From Oscillospiraceae bacterium (GTDB lineage: Bacteria > Bacillota > Clostridia > Oscillospirales > Ruminococcaceae), in assembly GCA_900752435.1 (NCBI GenBank), contig CAADVD010000027.1, positions 1-52,407 on the forward strand: DNA of 52,407 nucleotides. Reading direction: 5' to 3'. The position numbers were made by a program, and so were the translations under genes. Shown here one piece after another: positions 1 through 7,766 of this stretch; position 1 is the first letter of the stretch, and the number at the start of each line of letters is the position of its first letter. The notes under the pieces are model-generated. The model was given only the letters and a program-made list of their open reading frames with translations, searched no databases and was not told where the DNA came from.

Positions 1-222
1 AGGGGCGGCTGGGGAATGGATGGGCTGTTCTTCACGGATGAGGGCGTCGAGTGTTACGCCAAACAGGTCGGCTAGGGTGAGGAGCTTGGCAAGTTCCGGT
101 GTGGATTGGCCGGCTTCCCATTTGCTGACGGACTGACGGGAAACGCCCAGCAGGTCGGCAAGCTGTTCTTGGGAGTAGCCTTTTTCGCGGCGCAGTTGGA
201 TGAGCTTTTCGGATAGTTTCAT
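1..222 (-). CDS. Cro/CI-type HTH transcriptional regulator, 3' end cut by window edge
   Basis: The reverse strand reads MKLSEKLIQLRREKGYSQEQ and continues LADLLGVSRQSVSKWEAGQS, a textbook XRE helix-turn-helix (residues 4-57) of the subtype whose recognition helix is SRQSVSKWE. The frame is open to the window edge (74 codons), so the C-terminal part is missing; relatives often carry a membrane or dimerisation domain there. The start is the ATG at 222-220, preceded by AAGAGGTG. A frame starting at 232 on the same strand is a shadow of this gene. Its target is not known; it is divergent from the methyltransferase gene, whose promoter carries a palindrome it might bind. Confidence 0.9.
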   Translation of the reverse strand, partial: MKLSEKLIQLRREKGYSQEQLADLLGVSRQSVSKWEAGQSTPELAKLLTLADLFGVTLDALIREEQPIHSPAAP

Positions 223-386
223 GTTGGTTCACCTCTTGCGCTTATCATAACAAAATGACCGCGAAAACACAAGAAACCGGCGCTTGGCAATTTGTCAACC
301 AGCGGTTGCGTGGCGTAAAATCGCGTTTTTCGGCAAAACACGGCGGTTTGGCGCATCGATAAAATGATTCAAAAGGATTTCGATGC

Positions 387-440
387 TTGACCGGCAGTAT
401 AAAGTATTGTATAATAAAATCAAGTTAGTTTAAGCTAACT
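387..440 (+). promoter_or_regulatory. Sigma-A promoter with near-palindromic operator for the methyltransferase gene
   Basis: TTGACC (387-392), a 17-bp spacer and TATAAT (410-415). Immediately downstream, at 423-440, AGTTAG and CTAACT arms flank TTTAAG, giving 16 of 18 symmetric positions. The site covers the expected transcription start, where a repressor would act. The binding protein is unknown. Confidence 0.75.
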
Positions 441-487
441 ATTTCATTTAGCAAGAGTTATCCTAGATTCACAGGGGGAATACAAAG

Positions 488-1105
488 ATGTCGTTTTTTC
501 AAAACACATGCAAACCGAAAGGGTTAGGCGGAAAAATCATGGTTCATATGATGAACAGTGGTCATATCGCTATGGCAGAGTGGGGCTTGAATCATATTAC
601 CGTTCAGGAAAATGATTTATCTTTAGACATTGGCTGCGGCGGCGGGGCAAATGTAAAAAGGCTGCTTGAAAAGAGTCCCCGCGGTGCAGTAAAAGGGATT
701 GATTATTCGGAAATTAGTGTAGAAAAATCAAAGAAGATGAACAAGGCAGAACTTGAAGCAGGGAGGTGTGAAATTTTACAGGGAAATGTGATGGAGCTTC
801 CGTTTTCAGACGCGTCCTTTCATAGAGTAACCGCATTTGAAACCATTTATTTTTGGCCGGATCTTTCCAAAGCGTTTGAACAAGTACACAGAGTTCTGAA
901 AGAGAATGGAACGTTTATGATTTGTAATGAGGTCAACGGCGAAAACGCGAAAGATGAAAAATGGGCGAATATCGTACAGGGAATGAAGATCTATACGTCA
1001 AAACAGATTCAATCTACTTTGCAGCAAGTTGGATTTTCCAATATAAAAGCAGATAAAAACGACAAAGGCTGGGTTTGTGTGGTTGCAGAAAAAACAAGGA
1101 AATAG
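488..1105 (+). CDS. Class I SAM-dependent methyltransferase (UbiE/Methyltransf_11 type)
   Basis: A 205-residue protein with the Rossmann motif I LDIGCGGGANVKRLL (about residues 46-60), an acidic residue after strand 2 (GIDYSE) and the motif ELPFSDASFHRV (about 104-115) typical of the UbiE/COQ5-like fold. It transfers a methyl group from S-adenosylmethionine to a small acceptor that cannot be named from sequence. The start ATG follows CAGGGGG. The gene is monocistronic: it has its own promoter and operator upstream and a strong terminator downstream. Inducible small-molecule methyltransferases are often arranged this way, but a role in resistance is only a guess. Confidence 0.85.
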   Translation: MSFFQNTCKPKGLGGKIMVHMMNSGHIAMAEWGLNHITVQENDLSLDIGCGGGANVKRLLEKSPRGAVKGIDYSEISVEKSKKMNKAELEAGRCEILQGNVMELPFSDASFHRVTAFETIYFWPDLSKAFEQVHRVLKENGTFMICNEVNGENAKDEKWANIVQGMKIYTSKQIQSTLQQVGFSNIKADKNDKGWVCVVAEKTRK

Positions 1106-1140
1106 ATGCTTAAGGGCTAATAATGAAGGTAGATGTGAAC

Positions 1141-1187
1141 GGTCAAGATGAATGGCGCTGAAAGTGCCATTCATCTTGACCATTGTT
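1141..1187 (+). terminator. Intrinsic terminator after the methyltransferase gene
   Basis: Perfect 16-bp arms (1141-1156 and 1166-1181), extendable by inner pairs, followed by ATTGTTTTTT. Confidence 0.9.
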
Positions 1188-1220
1188 TTTTCTTATGGGT
1201 AATCAAGGCGGAAAAGCCTA

Positions 1221-1249
1221 TTGACAGGCTAGGAAAAAACAGGTATACT
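1221..1249 (+). promoter_or_regulatory. Sigma-A promoter of the M20 peptidase operon
   Basis: TTGACA (1221-1226), 17-bp spacer, TATACT (1244-1249). Its position rules out an upstream in-frame start at 1255, which would lie at the transcription start. Confidence 0.85.
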
Positions 1250-1305
1250 ACAATTTGTATACAATCTTCCTGTTTTGTCCAATTTTTAGAGGAGGTGTCG
1301 GCAAC

Positions 1306-2460
1306 ATGAACCAAGCCGAAAAACAGGCGCTGGAAAAGCGGCTCATCCAATGCCGCCGGACACTGCATGAGCATCCGGAGCTGTCGCATCGAGAATACGA
1401 AACAACCGAGCGAATTCGCCGGTGGCTGGTGGAAATGGGTGCGGAACTGGCGGAGTTCGGGCTGGAAACCGGTGTTGTGGCGCGGATTCGGGGAAAGCAT
1501 CCCGGCAAAACGGTGGTCTTGCGCGCGGATATCGATGCGCTTCCGATTACGGAACAAACCGGTGAGCCGTTTGCGTCGAAAACGGTCGGTGTGATGCACG
1601 CCTGCGGACACGATGTTCATACCAGCATTCTGCTGGGTGCGGTGGAGCTGTTGTTAGCACGGCAGGAAGAGCTGTGCGGCACGGTGCTGGCGGTGTTTCA
1701 GCCTGCGGAGGAGTCGGCAACCGGTGCGCGGGTGCTGTTGGACAAGGGCGTGTTCGACGGCGTGGATGCGGTGTTCGGCGGCCATACGAAGCCGGATTTG
1801 CCGGTGGGTACGCTGGGTGTGCGTGCTGGAGCGCTGATGTCGGCGGTGGATCAGTTTCGGATTGTGCTCAAAGGGCGCGGCGGTCATGCGGGGATGCCGC
1901 ACCGGTGCATAGACCCTCTGGTGGCAGGAAGTCAGTTGGTGTGCGCGCTGCAGACCATTGTGAGCCGGAATGTCAGTCCGCTGGAACAAGCGGTGGTGAG
2001 CGTGACGCACTTTTCCTCGGGGAGTACTTGGAATGTGCTGCCGGAACAGGCGGAGTTGGAGGGTACGGTGCGCACGTTTTCACCGGCGGTGAGAACATTG
2101 GTGGAGCAGCGCATTCGTTGTGTGTCCGCGCAGATTGCGCAGGCGTTCGGGACGGCGCTGGAGCTGGAATGGATTCCGAAACTGCCGGCGGTCACGAATG
2201 CGGCGCAGTGGGAGCCGCTGGTGGTGCGGACGGCTGAGCGGCTGGGTCTGCGCGTGGTGGAAGCGGAGCAGAGCTTGGGCGGCGAGGACTTTGCGCTGTA
2301 TCAGGAGCGTGTGCCGGGCTTTTTTGTGTGGATTGGCACGGAAGGGGCGGAAGAATGGCACCATCCGGCGTATCATGTCGATGAACGCGCCATTTTGCCG
2401 GCCGCCGAATATTTTGCTGAGCTGGCCGTTTCGGCGCTGGCAGAAGGAGCAGTACGATGA
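1306..2460 (+). CDS. M20 family metallopeptidase / amidohydrolase (hippurate hydrolase-like)
   Basis: 384 residues from the ATG at 1306, which follows GAGGAGG. Di-zinc M20D signatures are present: MHACGHD (about 98-103), catalytic glutamates in FQPAEE (131-136), H160, the dimer-domain HAGMP (194-198), and GGEDF near the C-terminus. Such enzymes remove N-acyl groups from amino acids or amino-acid-like substrates (N-acyl-L-amino acid or hippurate amidohydrolases); they are cytosolic. The exact substrate is not readable. The stop codon overlaps the start of the following C39-like gene (ATGA), so the two are translationally coupled. Confidence 0.93.
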   Translation: MNQAEKQALEKRLIQCRRTLHEHPELSHREYETTERIRRWLVEMGAELAEFGLETGVVARIRGKHPGKTVVLRADIDALPITEQTGEPFASKTVGVMHACGHDVHTSILLGAVELLLARQEELCGTVLAVFQPAEESATGARVLLDKGVFDGVDAVFGGHTKPDLPVGTLGVRAGALMSAVDQFRIVLKGRGGHAGMPHRCIDPLVAGSQLVCALQTIVSRNVSPLEQAVVSVTHFSSGSTWNVLPEQAELEGTVRTFSPAVRTLVEQRIRCVSAQIAQAFGTALELEWIPKLPAVTNAAQWEPLVVRTAERLGLRVVEAEQSLGGEDFALYQERVPGFFVWIGTEGAEEWHHPAYHVDERAILPAAEYFAELAVSALAEGAVR

Positions 2461-3077
2461 AAAATCCCTTGAGTTATCAGACAACCGAATACGACTGCGG
2501 TCCGACGACGGTGCTCAATGCGCTGAGTTATTTGTTCAAGCGCGAAGAAATTTTGCCGGATATCGTCAAATGGGTGATGCTCTATTGTCTGGACGCTTAC
2601 AACGACAAGGGCGAATTCGGCAAGAGCGGCACTTCCGCTATGGCAATGCTGTTTTTGTGCAATTGGCTCAACCAGTTTGGAAAAGCCAAGCATTTTCCGA
2701 TTTATGGGGAGTTTTTGACCGGAGAAGAAGTGTACATCGGGCAGAACAGCCGGATTGTCAGCGCGCTTCAGCAGGGCGGCGCTGTGGTGGTGCGGCTCAT
2801 TTACGGCGGCTGGCATTATGCGCTGTTGACCGGGGTGGAGGACACTGCGGTGTATCTGTTTGATCCGTATTACCGCAAACGCCCGTTTCAGGAGGCCGGC
2901 ATTGAGATGATTTGGGATGCGCCGACACGGATGAACCGGAAAATTGAGGGCTCGATTTTGAACAGTGAGGTCAAAAAAGCGTATGCGCTTGGTCCGCTGG
3001 AAACGCGGGAGGCGACGATTTTGTTCAACACGGAGACACGCAAAACGCCCGATAAAACCATTGAATACTTTATTTAA
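2457..3077 (+). CDS. C39-like papain-fold cysteine peptidase-like protein
   Basis: 206 residues. The N-terminus has QTTEYDCGPTTVLNAL with the candidate nucleophile C14; WHYALLTG supplies H120 and LFDPYYR supplies D136, matching the Cys-His-Asp order of peptidase C39 (bacteriocin-leader) domains. No membrane or ABC domains are attached and no signal peptide is seen, so it is probably a cytosolic stand-alone C39-like domain of unknown substrate. It starts inside the stop of the M20 gene (4-bp overlap), so both are one operon; a joint role in peptide turnover is plausible but inferred. Confidence 0.8.
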   Translation: MKNPLSYQTTEYDCGPTTVLNALSYLFKREEILPDIVKWVMLYCLDAYNDKGEFGKSGTSAMAMLFLCNWLNQFGKAKHFPIYGEFLTGEEVYIGQNSRIVSALQQGGAVVVRLIYGGWHYALLTGVEDTAVYLFDPYYRKRPFQEAGIEMIWDAPTRMNRKIEGSILNSEVKKAYALGPLETREATILFNTETRKTPDKTIEYFI

Positions 3078-3116
3078 GGCAATACCGCGCCTTCTTTGCG
3101 CGGTGTTGCCTTTTTT
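3078..3116 (+). terminator. Intrinsic terminator of the M20/C39 operon
   Basis: 13-bp arms with one wobble/mismatch (3078-3090 and 3098-3110) followed by six T. It begins right after the stop codon. Confidence 0.9.
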
Positions 3117-3119
3117 GCT

Positions 3120-3812
3120 TCAGTGATCGTCGCCGAAGCATTTGTGGAGAATGCCCAGCGCCTTTTTCTCGATGCGCGAGACGTAGGAACGGGAAATGTG
3201 CAGTTTGTCGGCGATTTCGCGCTGGGTGAGCGGCCGTTTGCCGTACAGACCATAGCGCATTTCGACGATCATTTTTTCGCGGTCGTCAAGTTCTTGTTCG
3301 ACGAAGCGATAGAGCTTTTCCACTTTTAGGCGCAGGTCAATATTGTCAATGAGGGATTCATCGTCGGCGACCACGTCCATGAGGGTGAGGGCGTTGCCGT
3401 CCTTGTCGGAATCAATGGGTTCGTTGATGGATACGTCGGAGGCGGTCTTTTTGAGGTTGCGGAAGTGCATGAGGATTTCGTTTTCAATGCATCGTGCGCC
3501 ATAGGTCGAAAAGCGGACGTTTTTCTGGTAGGAAAAGGTATTCACTGCCTTGATGAGACCAATGGAGCCGATGGAAATCAAATCGTCCTGGTCGTTGGTG
3601 GCAGAATAGTATTTTTTGGCGATGTGCGCGACTAGGCGCAGATTGTGCTCGATGAGCTTGTTTTTGGCTTCGGCGTCGCCCTGCGCCATTTTTTCAAAGT
3701 ATTCCTGCTCCTTGGCCGCGCTCAGCGGCTTGGGAAAGGTACCGTTGCCCTCCACATGCAGTGCGAAAAACAACAATTTGGAGCACACCAGTGCAAGCAG
3801 TTCAGAAAACAT
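3120..3812 (-). CDS. sigK: RNA polymerase sporulation sigma factor SigK
   Basis: 230 residues from the ATG at 3812. Region 2 reads KLIEHNLRLVAHIAKKYY then DLISIGSIGLIKAV, with ARCIENEILMHFR (region 2.4) and region 4 TQREIADKLHISRSYVSRIEKKAL, closely matching Bacillus/Clostridium SigK. A short hydrophobic pro-sequence (LLALVCSKLLFFAL) precedes GNGTFPKPLS, as expected of a proprotein cleaved in the mother cell. An ATG at 3821 is possible, but AAAGGGG is spaced correctly only for 3812. The gene is not interrupted by a skin element. SigK drives late mother-cell genes (coat and cortex). Confidence 0.95.
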   Translation of the reverse strand: MFSELLALVCSKLLFFALHVEGNGTFPKPLSAAKEQEYFEKMAQGDAEAKNKLIEHNLRLVAHIAKKYYSATNDQDDLISIGSIGLIKAVNTFSYQKNVRFSTYGARCIENEILMHFRNLKKTASDVSINEPIDSDKDGNALTLMDVVADDESLIDNIDLRLKVEKLYRFVEQELDDREKMIVEMRYGLYGKRPLTQREIADKLHISRSYVSRIEKKALGILHKCFGDDH

Positions 3813-3999
3813 GGAAAGCATCCCCTTTGGTCGGCATGAAAAAAGTTTGGTTGCTTTTATGTATATGTTCGGGTGCGTTTGAATTTGTTTGTCCGCTGTT
3901 TTTTTCAAAAGGGAAAAAGTTGTTTCTCAAAAAGAATTCTAGAAATTTGGCTGGAATAAAGGGATTCCTTGTGAGAATTGATGAAATTGGCCGGAGGTG

Positions 4000-4028
4000 T
4001 TGACGCTCCATTTTTGGGGTGATACAAT
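4000..4028 (+). promoter_or_regulatory. Sigma-A promoter upstream of alsS
   Basis: TTGACG (4000-4005), 17-bp spacer, TACAAT (4023-4028). Transcription from here gives a leader of about 135 nt before the alsS start. Confidence 0.75.
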
Positions 4029-4071
4029 AAAGCGTAGATAAAAAGACGACAAAATAACGGACAACAAGAAC

Positions 4072-4109
4072 AACGACGTTTGGAGAGGCATGCTCTGAAC
4101 GTCGTTTTT
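4072..4109 (+). terminator. Terminator-like hairpin in the alsS leader (possible attenuator)
   Basis: AACGACGTT (4072-4080) pairs with AACGTCGTT (4098-4106); an inner AGAG/CTCT stem extends it, and a T-run follows. It lies between the promoter at 4000-4028 and the start codon at 4169, so transcription must read through it. Confidence 0.65.
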
Positions 4110-4168
4110 GTGTGTCCATCCGCCTTGTGAAGCAAGAGCAATCGTCGGGAAGAAAAGGGGAATTGTAC

Positions 4169-5839
4169 ATGACAGCCGAAGCCGAACAACAGCCGCTCAA
4201 TACTGCCCAGATGCTGGTCAAGTGTCTGGAAAAAGAGGGGGTGAAGTACATCTTTGGGATTCCAGGGGAGGAAAACCTCGCCTTGATGAACGCCATCAGC
4301 GAATCGTCCATCCAGTTCATCACCACGCGCCACGAGCAGGGCGCGGCGTTTATGGCCGATGTTTACGGCCGTTTGACCGGTCAGGCAGGGGTTTGCCTGT
4401 CCACGCTGGGACCGGGCGCAACCAATCTGGTCACCGGTGTGGCCGACGCCGATGAGGACGGCGCGCCGCTGATTGCCATCACCGGTCAGGTGGGTACGGA
4501 GCGGATGCACATCACCTCGCACCAATTCCTCGATTTGTGCAAGATGTTTGAACCGATTACCAAGCGTTCCAAGCAGATTGTACGGCCGGACAGCGTGTGT
4601 GAAATCGTGCGCATTGCGTTCAAATATGCGGAAAGCGAAAAACCGGGAGCGTGTCACATCGACTTGCCGGTGAACATTGCCAAGAAACCGGTCAGCCTGA
4701 CGGAAGAACCGCTGGAAAAGAAGATTCCGCCGATTGAGATAGCGGAGATTGAGACGGTGGAGGATGCCGCCGGCATGATCTTTGCGGCGAAGAATCCGGT
4801 CATTCTGGCCGGCAGTAGTGCGGTGCGCGCACATGCTGGGAATGCGCTGGTTGAATTTGTGGAAAAACTGCACATTCCGGTGGTTCACACGATGATGGCA
4901 AAGGGAATCATCCCGTTTGACAACAAGTATTCGCTGTGGACGATCGGCATTCCGCAGAAGGATTATGCGAATAAGGTGTTGGAAAATGCCGACCTCATCA
5001 TTGCGGTTGGCTATGACATTGTGGAGTATGCACCGGTGAAGTGGAACAACGACCGCAAGCGCAAAATTGTGCACATCGATACCCGTCCGGCGCACATCAA
5101 CAAGCGGTACCAGCCTGTTGTGGAAGTGGTGGGGGACATCAGCAAATCTCTGCACCAGATTATGCGCCGTGTGACGCGGAGCGATGAACCGGAATATGCG
5201 CTCCAAATCAAGGAGCTTATGATGAAGGAGTACCAGACCTACGATGAGGATTTGAGCTTCCCGATGAAGCCGCAGAAGATTCTCAGCGATGTGCGGCAGG
5301 TGCTCGGTGAAGATGACATCATGATTTCCGACGTCGGCGCGCACAAAATGTGGATTGCCCGTCATTATCACTGCTACAAGCCCAATACCTGTTTGATTTC
5401 CAACGGCTTTGCGACGATGGGAATTGCAGTGCCGGGGGCGGTGGCGGCCAAGCTCATTTATCCGGAGAAAAAGGTGCTGGCGATTACGGGCGACGGCGGC
5501 TTTATGATGAACTGCCAGGAGCTGGAAACGGCCATCCGTATCGGCACGCCGTTTGTCACGCTGATTTTCAACGATTCCAGCTATGGACTGATTAAATGGA
5601 AACAGATGGATCAATACGGTAAGAGCTGTTACGTTGATTTCGGCAATCCGGATTTTGTGAAGTTTGCAGAGAGCTTTGGCGCGAAGGGATACCGCATTCA
5701 CCGTGCGGAAGAGCTGATTCCCACGCTGGAGGAGGCGTTCAAGCAGTCCGTGCCCAGCGTCATTGACTGCGCGGTGGACTATGCGGAAAACGTCAAGCTG
5801 ACCCAGCATTTGAAGGAAGTTTACGAGACGCTCCACTGA
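4169..5839 (+). CDS. alsS: Acetolactate synthase, catabolic AlsS type (thiamine diphosphate enzyme)
   Basis: 556 residues from the ATG at 4169 (AAAAGGGG eight bases before; an in-frame GTG at 4112 lies at the edge of a hairpin and is unlikely). The N-terminal TPP-binding domain has the activating glutamate in RHEQGAAFMADVYGRLTG (E56) and the C-terminal domain has the TPP/Mg motif GDGG (about 441) running to NDSSYG (about 468). It condenses two pyruvates to 2-acetolactate, feeding acetoin/butanediol or branched-chain amino acid synthesis. VYGRLTG and TLGPGATNLVTGVADAD are closest to AlsS. No regulatory subunit or alsD is adjacent, so the physiological role is inferred. Confidence 0.88.
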   Translation: MTAEAEQQPLNTAQMLVKCLEKEGVKYIFGIPGEENLALMNAISESSIQFITTRHEQGAAFMADVYGRLTGQAGVCLSTLGPGATNLVTGVADADEDGAPLIAITGQVGTERMHITSHQFLDLCKMFEPITKRSKQIVRPDSVCEIVRIAFKYAESEKPGACHIDLPVNIAKKPVSLTEEPLEKKIPPIEIAEIETVEDAAGMIFAAKNPVILAGSSAVRAHAGNALVEFVEKLHIPVVHTMMAKGIIPFDNKYSLWTIGIPQKDYANKVLENADLIIAVGYDIVEYAPVKWNNDRKRKIVHIDTRPAHINKRYQPVVEVVGDISKSLHQIMRRVTRSDEPEYALQIKELMMKEYQTYDEDLSFPMKPQKILSDVRQVLGEDDIMISDVGAHKMWIARHYHCYKPNTCLISNGFATMGIAVPGAVAAKLIYPEKKVLAITGDGGFMMNCQELETAIRIGTPFVTLIFNDSSYGLIKWKQMDQYGKSCYVDFGNPDFVKFAESFGAKGYRIHRAEELIPTLEEAFKQSVPSVIDCAVDYAENVKLTQHLKEVYETLH

Positions 5840-5931
5840 GCGGATTCACTATAAAGGGGCGAAAACGAACGCGATTTCGGCTATTGCCGAAAATTGGTGG
5901 CATGATTCATAAAAAAGACATGTATTTTCTG

Positions 5932-5960
5932 TTGATTTTAAACGAAGAACTTGCTATAAT
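5932..5960 (+). promoter_or_regulatory. Sigma-A promoter of the LPXTG protein gene
   Basis: TTGATT (5932-5937), 17-bp spacer, TATAAT (5955-5960). Confidence 0.8.
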
Positions 5961-6006
5961 GGGGAACACAAACAGGAGATTTCGTTTTAAATGGAAAGGA
6001 AAAAAC

Positions 6007-6753
6007 ATGAATCGATTTACAAAAGCGCTGTCTGCGATGCTGACTGTCGGCCTGTTGGCCATGGGACTGCCGCTGACCGTTTTTGCAGAACCGGGCTACA
6101 CGGTTGCCGTGGAGACTTTGGAAGCGGAGCAGGTCACTGCAAACAGTGCGGTGTTATCCGGTCATATGACGTTGGAGGTCATCACGGACATTCCGTCCTT
6201 GAACGTTGGTGTGAGCTTGACGGCACAGGGCGGTGAACCACAGTTTTATCCGGCGGACAGCACGCCCGATGTGGATGGCGCTTACCGCGTGACTTTGCCG
6301 GAGGATACCTTGGAACCGGATACGCTTTATACGTATACGGCTGTTGTGCTGGACGGGGCGAAAAATCCGTTGGCCAGCGGTGAGGAGCGCTTGTTCCGCA
6401 CGCTGGAAGCAGGGAATGATAGTCAATCGGCTTCTTCGGAAGCGGAGGAATTTTCGTCGGAGCCTTCGTCATTCGGGGGTTCTTCTGCGGAGGAATTGTT
6501 GGTGAGCTCTTATCCGACGATGGTTTCGCAGGAGGGAAGCGCGGTTGTTTCCGCAAGTGTGTCACCGGTGGTGACGGGTTCTTCGGAGATGGCTTCTCTG
6601 CCAGCTTCTTCAACGGTAGTATCGGCGGTTTCCCAGCGGACTTTATCTTCGGATGAACCGTTGCCGTCCACGGGGGATGCGACGCCGATTGTGGGATTGA
6701 GTTTGCTGATGCTGAGTTCGGCTGGATGTCTGGTACTGCTTCGGAAAAAATAA
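6007..6753 (+). CDS. Sortase-anchored (LPSTG) cell-surface protein
   Basis: 248 residues from the ATG at 6007 (AAAGGA upstream; a longer in-frame start at 5884 lies before the promoter and is rejected). A signal peptide (residues 1 to about 28: basic start, hydrophobic core, VFAEPG cleavage region) is followed by a beta-rich domain of about 100 residues resembling a fibronectin type III-like module (VTANSAVLSGHM, LEPDTLYTYTAVV), a Ser-rich linker, and the C-terminal LPSTG (about 219-223), hydrophobic stretch and RKK tail. It should be covalently linked to peptidoglycan by a class A or housekeeping sortase. No sortase gene is in the window. The binding partner is unknown. Confidence 0.9.
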   Translation: MNRFTKALSAMLTVGLLAMGLPLTVFAEPGYTVAVETLEAEQVTANSAVLSGHMTLEVITDIPSLNVGVSLTAQGGEPQFYPADSTPDVDGAYRVTLPEDTLEPDTLYTYTAVVLDGAKNPLASGEERLFRTLEAGNDSQSASSEAEEFSSEPSSFGGSSAEELLVSSYPTMVSQEGSAVVSASVSPVVTGSSEMASLPASSTVVSAVSQRTLSSDEPLPSTGDATPIVGLSLLMLSSAGCLVLLRKK

Positions 6754-6768
6754 TGTGCTATATGAAAA

Positions 6769-6812
6769 AGTTCCTGTGACCAATGGGTAGTTGGTTACAG
6801 GAACTATTTTAT
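6769..6812. terminator. Bidirectional terminator between converging genes
   Basis: AGTTCCTGTGACCAA (6769-6783) pairs with TTGGTTACAGGAACT (6791-6805) with one mismatch. A T-rich tract follows on the plus strand, and the stem overlaps the stop codon of the minus-strand XRE gene. Confidence 0.8.
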
Positions 6813-7031
6813 TTGCGGAGGAAAATCGGGAAAAGGACTGCGGCAGAGGATATATTCGATGGAAACGCCGTAATAATCGGCCAGAGTGATGAGGTGATGT
6901 GAGGGAATTACACGTTGATTGTTTTCGTATTTGCGATATTGTGTGGTACTGAGGTGCAGGATTTGGGCCACTTCGTGTTGAGTGAGGTTATGAGATTTTC
7001 GCAGTGCGCGTAGTCGTTGTTGATAGGGCAT
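6804..7031 (-). CDS. Small XRE-family HTH regulator
   Basis: 75 residues: QRLRALRKSHNLTQHEVAQIL then LSTTQYRKYENNQRVIP, a complete lambda-repressor-like HTH with no extra domain. It is probably a DNA-binding repressor acting as a dimer. It is near a second small XRE gene in the same orientation, with an AT-rich region containing a palindrome (7104-7119) between them. The ATG is preceded by AAAGGAATG. Target genes are not known; autoregulation is likely from the nearby palindrome. Confidence 0.85.
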   Translation of the reverse strand: MPYQQRLRALRKSHNLTQHEVAQILHLSTTQYRKYENNQRVIPSHHLITLADYYGVSIEYILCRSPFPDFPPQIK

Positions 7032-7103
7032 ATAATCATTCCTTTATTGTTTTGTTTTCTGTTATTAGATTATAGCACCTATTGATTTGTATACAGCCAA
7101 TTT

Positions 7104-7119
7104 ATATCTAAATAGATAT
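7104..7119. promoter_or_regulatory. Palindrome upstream of the small XRE gene
   Basis: ATATCTA and TAGATAT arms separated by AA, 73 bp before the start of the XRE gene that ends at 7031. A candidate operator. Confidence 0.45.
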
Positions 7120-7132
7120 GAAAAGAAAAACA

Positions 7133-7157
7133 CTGGAGAAAATTTCTTCTTCTCCAG
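7133..7157. terminator. Hairpin downstream of the second XRE gene
   Basis: CTGGAGAA (7133-7140) and TTCTCCAG (7150-7157). T-rich tracts lie on both sides, so it can act in both directions. Confidence 0.7.
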
Positions 7158-7160
7158 CGT

Positions 7161-7382
7161 TTATTTTTTCGTGTATCTCTTCTTTTGATTTGTTAAATCG
7201 AGCAAATAATCCACGCTAACCTCATAGAAATTGGATAACTCGATTAAAAGTTCAATGGGGATATTTCGTACTCCCATTTCATAATTGCCATATGTGCGTT
7301 CTGGTATCCGTAAAAATTCAGCTACTTGTTTTTGTGTTAAATCCTTATCTTCGCGCAGATCTCTTAAGCGCCGAATCAGCAT
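7161..7382 (-). CDS. Small XRE-family HTH regulator divergent from a Spo0A effector-like gene
   Basis: About 73 residues: LIRRLRDLREDKDLTQKQVA then FLRIPERTYGNYEMGVRNIP, a full XRE HTH. I chose the ATG at 7382 because TAGGTG lies six bases ahead; an ATG at 7388 and a GTG at 7391 are alternatives. A perfect 21-bp palindrome (7389-7409) sits directly at the 5' end and includes TATAAT on the minus strand, so the protein probably represses itself. The divergent neighbour at 7485 has a second inverted repeat between its -35 and -10. Confidence 0.85.
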   Translation of the reverse strand: MLIRRLRDLREDKDLTQKQVAEFLRIPERTYGNYEMGVRNIPIELLIELSNFYEVSVDYLLDLTNQKKRYTKK

Positions 7383-7388
7383 GTCCAT

Positions 7389-7409
7389 CACCTATAATTA
7401 TTATAGGTG
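7389..7409. promoter_or_regulatory. Perfect 21-bp palindromic operator
   Basis: CACCTATAAT, central T, ATTATAGGTG. It overlaps the minus-strand TATAAT and the 5' end of the XRE gene. Confidence 0.75.
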
Positions 7410-7425
7410 GAATAGAAACTAAATA

Positions 7426-7454
7426 TTGACAAATCTCTCAAAACGAGAGATAAT
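7426..7454 (+). promoter_or_regulatory. Promoter with inverted repeat in its spacer, for the Spo0A effector-like gene
   Basis: TTGACA (7426-7431), 17-bp spacer, GATAAT (7449-7454). TCTCTC (7434-7439) and GAGAGA (7445-7450) form an inverted repeat between the two hexamers, a position where bound repressor excludes RNA polymerase. Confidence 0.75.
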
Positions 7455-7484
7455 AGTAAAAACAAATGAAATGGAAGAATGGTT

Positions 7485-7724
7485 ATGAAAGCTCACCGCA
7501 TACGCAATATACAGGAAATTTATGAAGAAGTAGCGCGGCTGCACCATACAACGCCGGAACAAGTAGAACGAGAAATCCGTAAAGCAATTCAAACCATGTA
7601 TGCAAATTCCGATGAAGACAAACGAAAACGTTTACCCAAAAGTCCGTCTGGAAAGGACATTCCAACCAATGAAGAATTTATTCTCCATATGGCTGGGAAA
7701 ATGAAGAATGATGTTCTGAAGTAA
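7485..7724 (+). CDS. Small protein resembling the C-terminal DNA-binding domain of Spo0A
   Basis: 79 residues from the ATG at 7485 (GGAAG seven bases before; an ATG at 7479 is less well placed). The segment HHTTPEQVEREIRKAIQTMY followed later by DIPTNEEFILHMAGKM parallels the Spo0A effector domain, where TTASRVERAIRHAIE and KPTNSEFIAMVADKL occupy the same order. No receiver domain is present, so it cannot be phospho-regulated like Spo0A. It may bind DNA at or near 0A boxes, or act as a competitor. The assignment rests on my recall of Spo0A and is moderate. Regulated by the divergent XRE gene, by inference. Confidence 0.65.
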   Translation: MKAHRIRNIQEIYEEVARLHHTTPEQVEREIRKAIQTMYANSDEDKRKRLPKSPSGKDIPTNEEFILHMAGKMKNDVLK

Positions 7725-7766
7725 ATTTCAGCTTTCTTAAATTTCTCTTAATTCATATTTCATCTG

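Noticed and set aside
3120..3812. Possible skin-like interruption of sigK
   Set aside because: The sigK frame is continuous from the pro-sequence through region 4; no element is inserted.
4112..4168. GTG start for alsS at 4112
   Set aside because: It sits at the edge of the leader hairpin without an RBS; the ATG at 4169 has AAAAGGGG at the right distance and fits the family N-terminus.
3905..5836. 643-codon open frame on the minus strand
   Set aside because: It lies exactly opposite alsS, has no domain I recognise, and is His/Arg-rich as expected of the antisense of a GC-rich codon pattern.
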